NCBI GenBank assembly: GCA_028293805.1
Contig: JAQGOC010000391.1
Coordinates: 1-49,229, forward strand
Direction of reading: 5' to 3'
Length of the DNA: 49,229 nt
From: Gammaproteobacteria bacterium
GTDB taxonomy: Bacteria > Pseudomonadota > Gammaproteobacteria > Steroidobacterales > Steroidobacteraceae
In this document: piece by piece, positions 9,030 through 18,127 of the stretch
Position numbering within the stretch: the stretch's first letter is position 1
Layout of the letters: every line of letters begins with the position of its first letter
Program-made: the position numbers and the translations under genes
The notes under the pieces: generated by a model
The model's input: the letters and a program-made list of their open reading frames with translations, nothing else
What the model was told of the DNA's origin: nothing
Database searches by the model: none

Positions 9030-9426
9030 TTCTCGCGCGGCGCGCTGTCAGCGCGATTGCTCCGCTGCATTTCAGAGACTCCGCGCACCCCGGCCAGGGG
9101 TAGCGCTCATCCGCCCTCACCTCCGCTCGACCTGGTCCTCCCATTCGGCATCGACCGATTCCTACGAAATCGCAGCGTTCGTGGCGGACGTATCGTGTTG
9201 GCGACCGCTGAAAAGAGCGAATAAGGAGTCGCGGCACCCGGTCTGGATTCGAGTGGCCATCGTATCCGTGGCCCTCTGGTCTTGAATGGCCGCCGGAGGC
9301 CGGATCCTAGTGACCGGATTGTATGGGTGTCTTAAACTGCCTCGTCCAGGACGCCGATGGCGGCATTGCAGCGCATGAGGACTGAATTAGACAAGCCGAT
9401 ATCAAAGCCTATGCAAAGGTAGCGCC
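9030..9426. other. 397-nt intergenic stretch before glpT
   Basis: I see no convincing gene here. A short GC-rich inverted repeat (CGCGCTGTCAGCGCG, 9041-9055) follows the small membrane-protein gene without a T run. The right part must contain the promoter of glpT, but I cannot point to confident -35/-10 boxes. The glpT ribosome-binding site (AAGG) lies just before 9427. Confidence 0.4.
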
Positions 9427-10809
9427 ATGATGGATTTCCTGAAGGCAGCCGAGCACCTGCCGCGACTCGCGGACCGGGATATCGAGCCGACATACAAGCG
9501 CCTGCGATGGCAGATTTTCTTCGGGATATTCTTTGGTTACGCAGGATTCTATCTCGTCAGATTGAACTTCAATCTGGCCATGCCCTATCTCGTCGACCAG
9601 GGATTCTCGCGGGGCGATCTGGGCTTCGCCTTGTCGGGTGTGTCGATCGCCTATGGTCTTTCGAAGTTCATCATGGGCAGCGTTTCCGACCGCTCGAACG
9701 CCCGCGTTTTCCTGTCGATCGGCCTCATCATGTCGGCTGGCGTGAGCCTGATCCTCGGTCTGGTCCCCTGGGCCACGTCCAGCATAGCCGTCATGTTCGT
9801 GGTGCTGTTCTTGAACGGCTGGTTCCAAGGCATGGGGTGGCCTCCCTGCGGCCGCCTTATGGTGCATTGGTGGTCGCACAAGGAACGTGGAAGGATCGTT
9901 TCCGTATGGAACGTCGCACACAACGTCGGCGGCGGTCTCATCGGGCCGCTCTTTCTGGTCGGTCTCGCCTGGTTCCATGACTGGCATGCCGCCTTTTACG
10001 TCCCGGCGGCTGCTGCCGTAGGCGTTGCAGTTTTCGCATTCCTGATGTTGCGCGATGCGCCGCAGTCGGAGGGCCTGCCGCCGGTCGAGGAATACAAAAA
10101 CGATTACCCCGAGGGCTACAGCGAGAAATACGAGAAGGAATTCACGACCCGGGAAATATTCGTCCAGCACATTCTCAACAACAAACTGCTGTGGTGGATT
10201 GCAGTCGCCAACATATTCGTCTATCTCATCCGCTATGGCGTCCTGGATTGGGCGCCGACCTATCTGAAAGAAGCAAAGCATTTCAGCGTCGATCAATCCT
10301 CCTGGGCCTATTTCTTTTACGAGTGGGCCGGCATTCCAGGAACCATCCTGTGCGGCTGGATCTCCGATCGCTTCTTCCAGGGACGCCGTGGCATCGTCGG
10401 TATCCTGTTCATGACCCTGGTTGCCGTCGCCGTGGCCGTCTATTGGCTCAACCCACCGGGCAACCCCGTCGTCGATATCGCCGCACTCGTCTGCATCGGC
10501 TTTCTGATCTATGGTCCTGTCATGCTGATCGGCCTGCATGCACTGGAATTAGTGCCGAAGAAAGCGGCAGGCACGGCCGCCGGTTTCACGGGCATGTTCG
10601 GGTATCTGGGCGGCTCGGTAGCGGCCAATGCACTGGTCGGCTACACGGTGGACTGGTTTGGTTGGAACGGCGGGTTCATCCTGCTGCTCGTCGGTTGCGG
10701 ATTGTCCATTCTGTGCATGTTGCCCACGCTCAAACATGACAATCAGGCCTCGATGCAGCGCGCTGTGTATCGTGCTGCGCAATCGGCCGGGCCCAATGCC
10801 GAAAGCTGA
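9427..10809 (+). CDS. glpT: Glycerol-3-phosphate:phosphate antiporter GlpT
   Basis: Inner-membrane MFS transporter (organophosphate:phosphate antiporter family) of 460 aa that imports glycerol-3-phosphate in exchange for inorganic phosphate. Long blocks match E. coli GlpT as I remember it: [95 protein letters not shown]. Twelve membrane segments are evident, with a hydrophilic central loop around 205-245. The substrate-binding arginine is in [14 protein letters not shown]. Such closeness to enterobacterial GlpT may reflect strong conservation or transfer. The rest of the glp pathway (glpK, glpD, glpQ) is not nearby. Confidence 0.95.
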   Translation: MMDFLKAAEHLPRLADRDIEPTYKRLRWQIFFGIFFGYAGFYLVRLNFNLAMPYLVDQGFSRGDLGFALSGVSIAYGLSKFIMGSVSDRSNARVFLSIGLIMSAGVSLILGLVPWATSSIAVMFVVLFLNGWFQGMGWPPCGRLMVHWWSHKERGRIVSVWNVAHNVGGGLIGPLFLVGLAWFHDWHAAFYVPAAAAVGVAVFAFLMLRDAPQSEGLPPVEEYKNDYPEGYSEKYEKEFTTREIFVQHILNNKLLWWIAVANIFVYLIRYGVLDWAPTYLKEAKHFSVDQSSWAYFFYEWAGIPGTILCGWISDRFFQGRRGIVGILFMTLVAVAVAVYWLNPPGNPVVDIAALVCIGFLIYGPVMLIGLHALELVPKKAAGTAAGFTGMFGYLGGSVAANALVGYTVDWFGWNGGFILLLVGCGLSILCMLPTLKHDNQASMQRAVYRAAQSAGPNAES

Positions 10810-10977
10810 GCGAACCATGCGGACTGACCATCATGATCAACGCCGCAAGCACCGGGGTCGCCCGACACCGGCAGCCGGCAGTGAGCAAGCTGGAAATGAT
10901 GGAACAAGTGAACCCATCCGACGTTTAGCGAGCACAGAAGGATAGAACCCTATTTACGTGCTGATGAGTCAACATGT

Positions 10978-11397
10978 ATGAGCCGCTCTGTGCGAATCGC
11001 GGGGACCGTCGCGGCGGTGGTCTGCGCTGTCCTGGTCAAGCTCACCGTGGCGGTGTCTGCCCAGAGCGCGGACGGCGGCGAGGCTGCCTTCAATAATCAT
11101 TGCCGGACCTGTCACACAACGAAGAAGGGTGACAATCGATTGGGTCCTTCCCTCCACGCGATCGTTGGCGCGAAGGCGGGGACGGCTGCGGGCTACAGCA
11201 ATTATTCCCAGAGTCTTCGCGGGTCCGGAATCACATGGGACGAGTCGACGCTCGACAAGTACATCGAGAATCCCGAAGCGCTGGTTCCAAACAACAACAT
11301 GAAGCCCTACACGGGCATCCGCGATCCGGCCGAACGCCAGAAAATCATCGCGTACCTGAAATCAGCCGGTGAAGGAACTCGACAGCCGGGTCGCTGA
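10978..11397 (+). CDS. Periplasmic class I cytochrome c (c2-like)
   Basis: Exported monoheme cytochrome c of 139 aa. A signal peptide covers about residues 1-30. The heme site is C42-x-x-C45-H46 (CRTCH) and the likely axial methionine is M108 in NNNMKPY. The sequence between (LGPSLHAIVGAKAG, YSNYSQSLRGSGITWDESTLDKYIENPE) is typical of cytochrome c2/c550 electron carriers. It would shuttle electrons in the periplasm. A cytochrome b561 gene lies convergently 183 nt away, so the pair could exchange electrons (inference). Confidence 0.92.
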   Translation: MSRSVRIAGTVAAVVCAVLVKLTVAVSAQSADGGEAAFNNHCRTCHTTKKGDNRLGPSLHAIVGAKAGTAAGYSNYSQSLRGSGITWDESTLDKYIENPEALVPNNNMKPYTGIRDPAERQKIIAYLKSAGEGTRQPGR

Positions 11398-11580
11398 GGG
11401 CGGCCGCGAGAATGGGGCGTGGGTCGCCCATGTCGGCTCTTTTTACCCACGGCCCGCCGGTTGTTCGATGTCCGCGTGTGGGCTTGGACGGAAAGTGGCT
11501 CGCTGAAGCGAGCGAGCTGTCTCTCGAGGCTGTAAATCTGCTGCGGGCTGTCTTCCGCTTTGCAGAAGTTTGGTGCTTCC

Positions 11581-12171
11581 TTAAAGGGGACCATCCGCCT
11601 TTGCGCGGCTGCCGGGGAGCATTCTGCGCAACACCCCATCGCGGAGAATGAAATGGTGAACGATTGCCGCCAGTGCGTGTGCGATGGCGAGAATCATCAG
11701 TGAATTCGCAAGCGTCTTGTGGAGATATTCGACGGTTGGCTTCAACTGCGGATTGGCCGGGTAGAGCTTCGGAATATGGAACAGGCTGAAGATGGAGTCG
11801 CCGCGCGCCCAGGCGTTCGAAATTCCCAACAGGATGACTGATGCAAGCGCCGCATAAAGCGCCCAGTGCACGATCCTGGCGAGGTAACCCGCAGCACCGT
11901 CGTTCGCGGGAGGCAGTCTGCGGCCCGCACGCGTCCGCCATACAATGCGCATCAGCAGAATGGCCCCGAGCAGCACGCCCACGACGATGTGCACAGAGCG
12001 AACGGCGATTTTTGGCGCTCCCTTGGGGAACAGGTCGACAATCTGCGCGATGCCCCAGAGCAGAACCACGAGGACGGCCGTGGCCCAGTGCAGCTGAATG
12101 GTCCGTCGGTCATAGGAAACGTCGGCCCTGCGGGTCTCAGCGACCGTCTCCACGGAGAGTGCGCTTTTCAT
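11581..12171 (-). CDS. Cytochrome b561
   Basis: Inner-membrane di-heme cytochrome b561 of 196 aa, a quinone-linked electron carrier. Four hydrophobic helices carry the expected histidines, in TIQLHWATA, VRSVHIVVG, RIVHWALY and AIAHALAAIVHHF. The ATG at 12171 overlaps the stop of the upstream family A gene by 4 nt (ATGA on the minus strand), so translation is probably coupled. That pairing suggests the exported family A protein and this cytochrome work together. Family identity is clear; the redox partner is not. Confidence 0.92.
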   Translation of the reverse strand: MKSALSVETVAETRRADVSYDRRTIQLHWATAVLVVLLWGIAQIVDLFPKGAPKIAVRSVHIVVGVLLGAILLMRIVWRTRAGRRLPPANDGAAGYLARIVHWALYAALASVILLGISNAWARGDSIFSLFHIPKLYPANPQLKPTVEYLHKTLANSLMILAIAHALAAIVHHFILRDGVLRRMLPGSRAKADGPL

Positions 12172-12956
12172 TCAGCCGGACTCACCGCCCACAGGACTGC
12201 AGCCTTGAACAAGGCCAGGCCCTCCGGGCGCATCTGATCGAAGGTGTCCTGCCAGAGCAGGAAGCTCACACGGCGAGCCGGAGCAAGAAATTCCCCGTTC
12301 ATCGTGGCGCCCTTTTCATATGCGAAAATCGCGGCCTTTTCCGGCTCTCCCCGCAGCGTCGCGATGGTCACGGCGCCCAGGCCGGGCTTGCCCCAGTTCA
12401 TCTTGCAGTGTTCGTCGGTCAAGACGTTCTGAATGCCGGCGGCCAGCCCGGCGGCGAGCGGATGCGGTGCATTCACCAGCCAGATGAAGCGCTGATCATC
12501 ATCCGTACCATAGTCGCGACCGTTCTTCAGTGCGGTCATGCCCAGCTCGCCCAGCAGATCGTTCTCGAAGGTGAGCAGGGGTACGGTCACGTAGCGGTAC
12601 TTTGTGCCGACGTCGACCGCGTCCACCGTCTCGGAAATGATGACGAAGTCCTCAGTCTTCACCGCCTCGACCGGCGTTGCCTCGTTCGCACCCGTGACGG
12701 TGAAGCCGAGCGACCGCAGGAACTGCATCGCGTCCTCATCGTTCTTGCGCCACGACTCCAGTTGCGCGATGCGCTTCGGGTCTGTTGGCTCCGCGGTCCG
12801 CGCTTTCTCGAGCTTGATCTGATTGTAGACGTACAGAACCTTCTTGCCGTGCGCGGCATTCGGGTTGACAGTGGCGGCCCACGCTGTCGGTTGGAAGCTG
12901 ATGACGAGTAGCGCAAGTGCCGCGCTGACCTGAAGACCGGTACGCTGAATGCTCAT
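12168..12956 (-). CDS. Exported GATase1/ThuA-like protein, family A copy 1
   Basis: Exported protein of 262 aa and first of three paralogs in the window (others at 25011 and 25829). I chose the ATG at 12956 because it begins a clear signal peptide (MSIQRTGLQVSAALALL...TAWA); the open frame extends further upstream without one. Shared motifs are KVLYVYNQ, FLRSLGFTVTG, FVIISETVDA, VPLLTFENDLL, NAPHPLAAGLAAG, MNWGKPGLGA, FAYEKGATMNG and ALFKAAVLWAVSP. The pattern suggests a class I glutamine-amidotransferase-like (ThuA-like) fold, but the three copies share no nucleophilic cysteine, so binding rather than catalysis is likely. It is translationally coupled to cytochrome b561 and divergent from the RND genes. 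Function unknown. Confidence 0.75.
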   Translation of the reverse strand: MSIQRTGLQVSAALALLVISFQPTAWAATVNPNAAHGKKVLYVYNQIKLEKARTAEPTDPKRIAQLESWRKNDEDAMQFLRSLGFTVTGANEATPVEAVKTEDFVIISETVDAVDVGTKYRYVTVPLLTFENDLLGELGMTALKNGRDYGTDDDQRFIWLVNAPHPLAAGLAAGIQNVLTDEHCKMNWGKPGLGAVTIATLRGEPEKAAIFAYEKGATMNGEFLAPARRVSFLLWQDTFDQMRPEGLALFKAAVLWAVSPAE

Positions 12957-13144
12957 CGCGCCACGATAGCCGACAAACCTTAAAGCTGCCTGAATTATTT
13001 CTGAATGCAACGCGGGCCGCTGCCGGGGCTGTTTTGAGCCGCAGCTTGCGCCTGAATGCGGGGCCCTAAACTCCAATTTAATTGCGGCCTGCCGACCGGC
13101 TTTCGTAGTGTGCCGGGTCAGATGATGGCGAGTATCAAACGGTA

Positions 13145-14344
13145 GTGAGCAGTGCGTTTCGCTGGAGTCAGATCGCAAGCAAGCAAGCGTGGTCGGCATT
13201 CGCGGTGCTGGGAGCCGTAGCGGCGCTTGCAGTCTTTGCGTGGCAGCGTTCCGATTCATCGCCCAGCTCTACGGGTGCCAACACCCCTAGGGCCGCGCCG
13301 GCAGTCAGGGTTGCAATCGCCACGACCGAGCGTCGCGACGTCGCCGTCGAGTTGAAGGGTATCGGCGTCGTTCAGGCGTACAACACGGTAACCGTCAAAC
13401 CGCGGATCGGCGGCCAGATCACGCAGGTCGTATTCGCGGAAGGGCAACGTGTTCGCCAGGGCGATGTCCTTGCCAGGATCGACTCGCGTTTCCTGCTGAC
13501 CCAGTTGCACCAGGCACAGGCAACAAGGTCAAAGGACGAGGCGCAGCTCGCCAATGTGCGCAGGGATCTCGCCCGCATGACCGACGCCTCGGTCAAGGCA
13601 TTCATTCCCCGTCAGCTGGTGGACGGGCAGCAGTCACAGGTTGCCGCGTTGGAGGCTGCCGCGAAAGCCGATGAAGCCGCAATCGAGAACGTTCAGGTGC
13701 AACTCGACTACGCCACGGTAACGGCGCCCATAGATGGGATTACGGGCATTCGGATGGTCGATGCCGGCAATGTCATAGCCACGACCGATCCCGGCATTGT
13801 CGTCATCACGCAGGTCAAACCCATTGCGGTCATATTCAACTTGCCGGCGGACACGCTGACGGCCATCGCCGTTGGCAAGTCGGAATCGGCAATCCCCGTC
13901 GAAGTCTTCGACCGCGATGACAGGATACGGCTGGCGGTCGGGCGCCTTGTACTGGTTGACAATCAGATCGATCGCACCACGAACACCGTGCGACTCAAGG
14001 CGGTGTTCGCCAATGCTGATGACAGCCTGCGCCCCGGTGAGTTCGTCAATGCGCACGTGCTGAAAACACGGCTTCACGGGGCCACCACGGTTGCCGGAAG
14101 CAGTGTCCAATATGATGATCGTGGTGCCTTTGTCTGGCTCGTACGCCCTGACATGACTGTCGAGCCGCGCCGGATATCCCCCGGTGCCGTGAGCGGCGCC
14201 CTTGTCGTGATCGACAGCGGGCTCTCGCCGGGCGAGCGGGTCGTGGTCGACGGGCAGTACAACCTGAGCGCCGGTGCGCGAGTCTCATGGGAGTCGCAGC
14301 GCGACCCCGCGACCGCAAGCGGCAACGCGCTCAGCATTCCGTGA
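13145..14344 (+). CDS. RND efflux periplasmic adaptor (MdtA/AcrA-like)
   Basis: Membrane fusion protein of 399 aa that joins an RND pump to an outer-membrane channel. An N-terminal membrane anchor (about 14-32) is followed by the lipoyl half-motifs (VTVKPRIGGQITQVVFAEGQ and DYATVTAPIDGITGIRMVDAG), an alpha-hairpin (about 110-180), a beta-barrel region (IDRTTNTVRLKAVFAN, LRPGEFVNAHV) and the membrane-proximal domain (DGQYNLSAGARV). The start at 13145 is GTG and no strong ribosome-binding site is visible. The permease gene follows 3 nt after the stop. No outer-membrane TolC-like gene is in the window. Confidence 0.93.
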   Translation: MSSAFRWSQIASKQAWSAFAVLGAVAALAVFAWQRSDSSPSSTGANTPRAAPAVRVAIATTERRDVAVELKGIGVVQAYNTVTVKPRIGGQITQVVFAEGQRVRQGDVLARIDSRFLLTQLHQAQATRSKDEAQLANVRRDLARMTDASVKAFIPRQLVDGQQSQVAALEAAAKADEAAIENVQVQLDYATVTAPIDGITGIRMVDAGNVIATTDPGIVVITQVKPIAVIFNLPADTLTAIAVGKSESAIPVEVFDRDDRIRLAVGRLVLVDNQIDRTTNTVRLKAVFANADDSLRPGEFVNAHVLKTRLHGATTVAGSSVQYDDRGAFVWLVRPDMTVEPRRISPGAVSGALVVIDSGLSPGERVVVDGQYNLSAGARVSWESQRDPATASGNALSIP

Positions 14345-14347
14345 CGA

Positions 14348-17300
14348 ATGAGCTTCTCTCAGCCGTTCATCGACCGTCCCATAGCGACAGCCCTGTTCAT
14401 GTGCGGTGCGGTGCTGGCGGGCATCGGCGGCTACCTGCTGCTGCCGCTCGCGACTCTGCCGCAGGTTGATTTTCCCTCGATAGAGGTCGAAGCCACGCTC
14501 GCCGGTGCCAGCGCCGAGACCATGGCGGCCAGCGTCGCGGCGCCCCTGGAGCAGCAGTTTCAGCAGATCCCCGGGCTCAACGAGATGAGCTCCGCCAACA
14601 ATCTCGGGACCACCACGATCACCCTGCAGTTCGACCTGGACAGGAATATCGATGCCGCAGCACAGGACATCCAGGCCGCCATCAATGCGGCGGGCGGCAT
14701 GCTTCCCAGGACGATGCAGACGCCTCCCACATATCACAAGATCAATCCGGCGGCGGTCAAGGTTCTGACGATTGCCCTGACCTCCGCAACGCTGCCGATC
14801 CGGGTCGTCGACGAATATGCCCACACCTTCCTTCTCAGGCCCATCTCGCAACTGAAAGGGGTGGGGCTGGTGGATCTGAACGGCGAGCAGAAGCCGGCGA
14901 TCCGGGTGCAGGTGAATCCCGTCGCCGTCGCCTCGTTGGGGCTGACACTCGAGGACGTTCGAGCGGTGCTGCAGACCGCGACAGCCAACGGCCCCAAGGG
15001 GATGCTGAGCGACGCACAACGTGCCGTAACGCTCGATGCGAATGACCAGCTGTTGGATTCAGAGGCGGTGAATTCCCTGATCGTCGCGTACCATGCCGGC
15101 GCGCCGGTTCGCATCAGAGATATCGGGCGCGCCGTGGGAGCTGCGGAGAATGTCTGGATCGCCGGCTGGTTTCAGGGCCGCCGGGCCATTCTGATCGACG
15201 TGCACCTGCAGCCGGGCGCGAACCTCGTCGATGCCATTGACCGGATCAAAGCGGCGCTGCCTGACCTGCGGCGCCAGATCCCGCCGGGGATCACGGTCGA
15301 TGTCGTTGGGGACCGCTCGGTGACCATACGCGCGGCCATTGCAGACATGCAGTTCACACTGGCCCTGACCATCGGTCTCGTCGTGATGGTGATTTTCCTG
15401 TTTCTGCGCCGCTTCTGGGCAACGCTGATTCCGAGCCTCGCGATTCCCGTCTCCCTGATCTGTGCCTGTGGCGCGATGTACCTGCTGAGCTACAGCCTCG
15501 ACAATCTCTCGTTCATGGGCTTGACGATCGCAGTCGGATTTGTCGTGGATGACGCCATCGTGATGATCGAGAACGTCACGCGGCACGTCGAGGCTGGCGA
15601 GCCGCCCCTGCAGGCTGCATCCAGGGGTGCGCGCGAAATCACTTTCACCATCATCTCGATGACCACATCGCTCATCGCGGTGTTCATTCCGCTGCTGTTC
15701 ATGGGCGGCATGCTCGGGCGTTTGTTCCGCGAATTCGCCGTAACCGTCGCAGTTGCGCTGGCCGTATCCGCCGTTGTCTCGCTGACCTTGATACCGATGA
15801 TGTGCGGCCGGCTCATTCACGCGAACCCGCCCGGGAATGAGAGCGGATTTGGACAGCGGATCACGCTGGCATTGGATGCGATGCTGGGTTTTTATCGGGT
15901 GACGCTTGGCTGGGCGCTGTTGCATGCCCGTATGACACTGGCCGTCGCGGTTGCGCTGCTCGTGCTGACCGTCCTGCTGTTCGTCCGGATCCCGAAAGGC
16001 TTTATTCCCCAGCAGGACATCGGGATTCTTGTAGGTACGACGGAATCCGCGACGGATACGTCGTTCCCGGCAATGGCGGCCCGGCAACTCGCGCTCACTC
16101 AACAGCTGATGACGGACCCGGAGGTGGAGAGCGTATCGTCGTGGACCGGTTCCACACACCTGAATACCGGCCGCGTCTATGTGCATCTGAAGCCTTTCGC
16201 TCAGCGCAAGACGAGCGTCGAGAAGCTCATTGCGCGTCTGCGCGCCAAGGCGTCTGCGATCCGTGGTATCAGCCTTTCCATGCGCGCCGTGCAGGATGTA
16301 CAGATCGGTGCGCGCATCACCCAGCTGTCCTACCAGTACACTCTGCAGAGTGCCAACCTCGAGGAACTCTATGGCTGGTCTGCGCGGCTGAAGGCCGACC
16401 TGGCTCATCTGCCTCAACTGCAGGATGTGCAGTCCGACTTACTGGCGACGGCACCGCATGCCACCGTCGTGATCGAACGTGATACCGCGGCCCGGCTCGG
16501 CGTGACGCCACAGGCTGTAGATGACACCCTGTACGACGCATTCGGGCAACGACAGGTTGCCACCTTGTTCACCCAACTCGACCAATTCCACATCGTGCTC
16601 GAAGTAGCCCCAGGCTTTCAGCTCGATACCGAGGCTCTTTCCAGACTCTATGTGCGCTCCTCGAGCGGGCAGTTGGTGCCGCTGAGCGCCTTTACGCATA
16701 CGGGCCGATCAGTGGCGCCTCTCTCTTTGAACCACCAGGGGCAGTTCCCGGCGGTGACCTTATCTTTCAGTCTGGCGCCCGGCGTGGCGCTGAGCGATGC
16801 GATCGCAGGGGTCGAGGCCGCGAGCGCGAGGCTGGGAGTGCCCCCGTCCATTCATGCGAGTTTCCAGGGAACCGCGCAGGCATTTCAGTCATCGCTCAGC
16901 AGCGAGCCCTATCTCATTCTCGCGGCAATCGTGGCGGTTTACATCGTCCTGGGCATTCTTTACGAGAGCCTGATCCATCCGCTGACGATTCTGTCGACCC
17001 TGCCGTCGGCCGGCGTGGGTGCCCTGTTGGCGCTGATGTTGACCGGCAATGACCTCAATGTCATGTCGCTCGTGGGCATCATCCTGCTGATCGGCATCGT
17101 GAAAAAGAATGCGATCATGATGATCGACTTCGCCATTGATGCGCAGAAGGCGGGACGCACGGCGGCCGAGGCAATCTATGAGGCCGCGCTGCTGCGATTT
17201 CGTCCGATTACCATGACCACTTTGACGGCCCTGCTGGGCAGCCTGCCGCTCGCACTGGGAACGGGGGCGGGCTCTGAGCTGCGGCGTCCGCTGGGAATCG

Positions 17301-17425
17301 CGATCGTCGGCGGGCTACTGGTCTCGCAGCTACTGACACTGTATACAACGCCGGTGATTTATCTGTTCATGGAGCGCGCTCGCAGCGCATTGCGCGTTGG
17401 ATTCAGGCAGCGTGCGTCTGTCTGA
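14348..17425 (+). CDS. RND multidrug efflux permease (MdtB/MdtC/AcrB-type)
   Basis: Inner-membrane HAE1-type proton-driven efflux pump of 1,025 aa, full length for the family. It opens with FIDRPIATALFMCGAVLAG, has the two large periplasmic loops, and carries the proton-relay aspartate pair in TM4 (VGFVVDDAIVMIENVTRH). The family repeats are present in GMLGRLFREFAVTVAVAL and LLIGIVKKNAIMMIDFA, and it ends with RPITMTTLTALLGSLPLALG and the last helix. MdtB/MdtC-like wording (DRNIDAAAQDIQAAINAAGG) places it in the multidrug branch. It forms an operon with the adaptor gene 3 nt upstream. The substrate cannot be read from the sequence. Confidence 0.95.
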   Translation: MSFSQPFIDRPIATALFMCGAVLAGIGGYLLLPLATLPQVDFPSIEVEATLAGASAETMAASVAAPLEQQFQQIPGLNEMSSANNLGTTTITLQFDLDRNIDAAAQDIQAAINAAGGMLPRTMQTPPTYHKINPAAVKVLTIALTSATLPIRVVDEYAHTFLLRPISQLKGVGLVDLNGEQKPAIRVQVNPVAVASLGLTLEDVRAVLQTATANGPKGMLSDAQRAVTLDANDQLLDSEAVNSLIVAYHAGAPVRIRDIGRAVGAAENVWIAGWFQGRRAILIDVHLQPGANLVDAIDRIKAALPDLRRQIPPGITVDVVGDRSVTIRAAIADMQFTLALTIGLVVMVIFLFLRRFWATLIPSLAIPVSLICACGAMYLLSYSLDNLSFMGLTIAVGFVVDDAIVMIENVTRHVEAGEPPLQAASRGAREITFTIISMTTSLIAVFIPLLFMGGMLGRLFREFAVTVAVALAVSAVVSLTLIPMMCGRLIHANPPGNESGFGQRITLALDAMLGFYRVTLGWALLHARMTLAVAVALLVLTVLLFVRIPKGFIPQQDIGILVGTTESATDTSFPAMAARQLALTQQLMTDPEVESVSSWTGSTHLNTGRVYVHLKPFAQRKTSVEKLIARLRAKASAIRGISLSMRAVQDVQIGARITQLSYQYTLQSANLEELYGWSARLKADLAHLPQLQDVQSDLLATAPHATVVIERDTAARLGVTPQAVDDTLYDAFGQRQVATLFTQLDQFHIVLEVAPGFQLDTEALSRLYVRSSSGQLVPLSAFTHTGRSVAPLSLNHQGQFPAVTLSFSLAPGVALSDAIAGVEAASARLGVPPSIHASFQGTAQAFQSSLSSEPYLILAAIVAVYIVLGILYESLIHPLTILSTLPSAGVGALLALMLTGNDLNVMSLVGIILLIGIVKKNAIMMIDFAIDAQKAGRTAAEAIYEAALLRFRPITMTTLTALLGSLPLALGTGAGSELRRPLGIAIVGGLLVSQLLTLYTTPVIYLFMERARSALRVGFRQRASV

Positions 17426-17507
17426 GCTCTTCCGAAAGCGCCCGCTGGCCGACAGGGCAACGAAATTTATGCCCAAGGATCCGCTCAAGCCTGGGCAGGC
17501 GTTCATT

Positions 17508-17518
17508 CACGATTCGTG
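17508..17518. promoter_or_regulatory. Palindrome CACGATTCGTG upstream of family B gene
   Basis: An 11-bp perfect palindrome, flanked by TT on the left and TT on the right, lies about 95 nt before the family B start at 17613. The same palindrome (reverse-complement form CACGAATCGTG) covers the start codon of the LysR gene at 19052-19062. It is a candidate operator for that LysR protein. The link is inference from the shared sequence. Confidence 0.45.
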
Positions 17519-17612
17519 TTGCAAGCGATCACGAGCCGGGGGCGACGCGGCTTGCAGCAGTCATTAGGCTGCGCTGTCGCGGATGCTTCATTCAAACACC
17601 AGGGGGCCGGGG

Positions 17613-18095
17613 ATGAGATTACTTTCTTGCGTGGTTGGCACGGCGCTGACGCTCGCCATGGCTGTCGCGCCGGCTGCCGAGCCGGACAGCATATTCGGTC
17701 AGCAGGTAGTCAACCAGGAGATGGCCAAGCATCCGGAGCTGGCCCTTCTCAGCCTGCATACGGTCCCGCCGGGCGGCTCGCAGAGCGCCATTATCGCCTC
17801 CAGCGTGCTCGCAAAAGTCGGCAAAAAGTCAGATCCGGACGATCTGGTGGTGGTGCAGACCGGCAAGCCGGAAGTGAAGGATATGCCCAAGCGCCAGATC
17901 TTCGATCTGCTCTTGCCGCTGCTGGACAAGACCGGTACGGTCATCGGCACGATTGTCATGGAGGTCAAGTTCAGCGCGGAAAAGACGAGCGAGGGCGCGC
18001 TGCAGAAGGGGGCGACCGTTCAGACAGAGATCCGTAAGCTGGTGGCGTCCAAGGACCAACTGTTCGAGCGCAGCCCAGTGGGACCCGGGGCCTGA
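17613..18095 (+). CDS. Small exported PAS/Cache-like protein, family B copy 1
   Basis: Exported protein of 160 aa, one of three paralogs here (others at 21133 and 28045). The ATG at 17613 is preceded by a G-rich ribosome-binding site and starts a clear signal peptide (to about residue 22); an ATG ten codons upstream lacks both features. Shared family pattern: IFGQQVVNQEMAKHPELALL, then LHTVPPGG, IIASSVLAKVGKKSDPDDL, TGKP and DKTGTVIGTIVMEVKFS. The last block, a turn followed by a paired strand, resembles the core of PAS/Cache sensor domains, but no signalling domain is attached. It may bind a small ligand in the periplasm. Convergent with the LysR gene. Function unknown. Confidence 0.7.
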   Translation: MRLLSCVVGTALTLAMAVAPAAEPDSIFGQQVVNQEMAKHPELALLSLHTVPPGGSQSAIIASSVLAKVGKKSDPDDLVVVQTGKPEVKDMPKRQIFDLLLPLLDKTGTVIGTIVMEVKFSAEKTSEGALQKGATVQTEIRKLVASKDQLFERSPVGPGA

Positions 18096-18127
18096 CCCGT
18101 GAATCGCGGTGACGGGCGCTGCGCCCC

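Noticed and set aside
8968..9237. Minus-strand open frame of 89 codons before glpT
   Set aside because: It overlaps the end of a better-supported small gene, has no motif and no ribosome-binding site.
10817..10945. Possible 42-codon gene after glpT
   Set aside because: The product is polar with no motif and there is no ribosome-binding site; too weak to call.
15059..16417. Long minus-strand open frame opposite the RND permease
   Set aside because: The plus strand encodes a complete, well-conserved RND permease; the antisense product is rich in Arg, His and Gln and has no recognisable fold.
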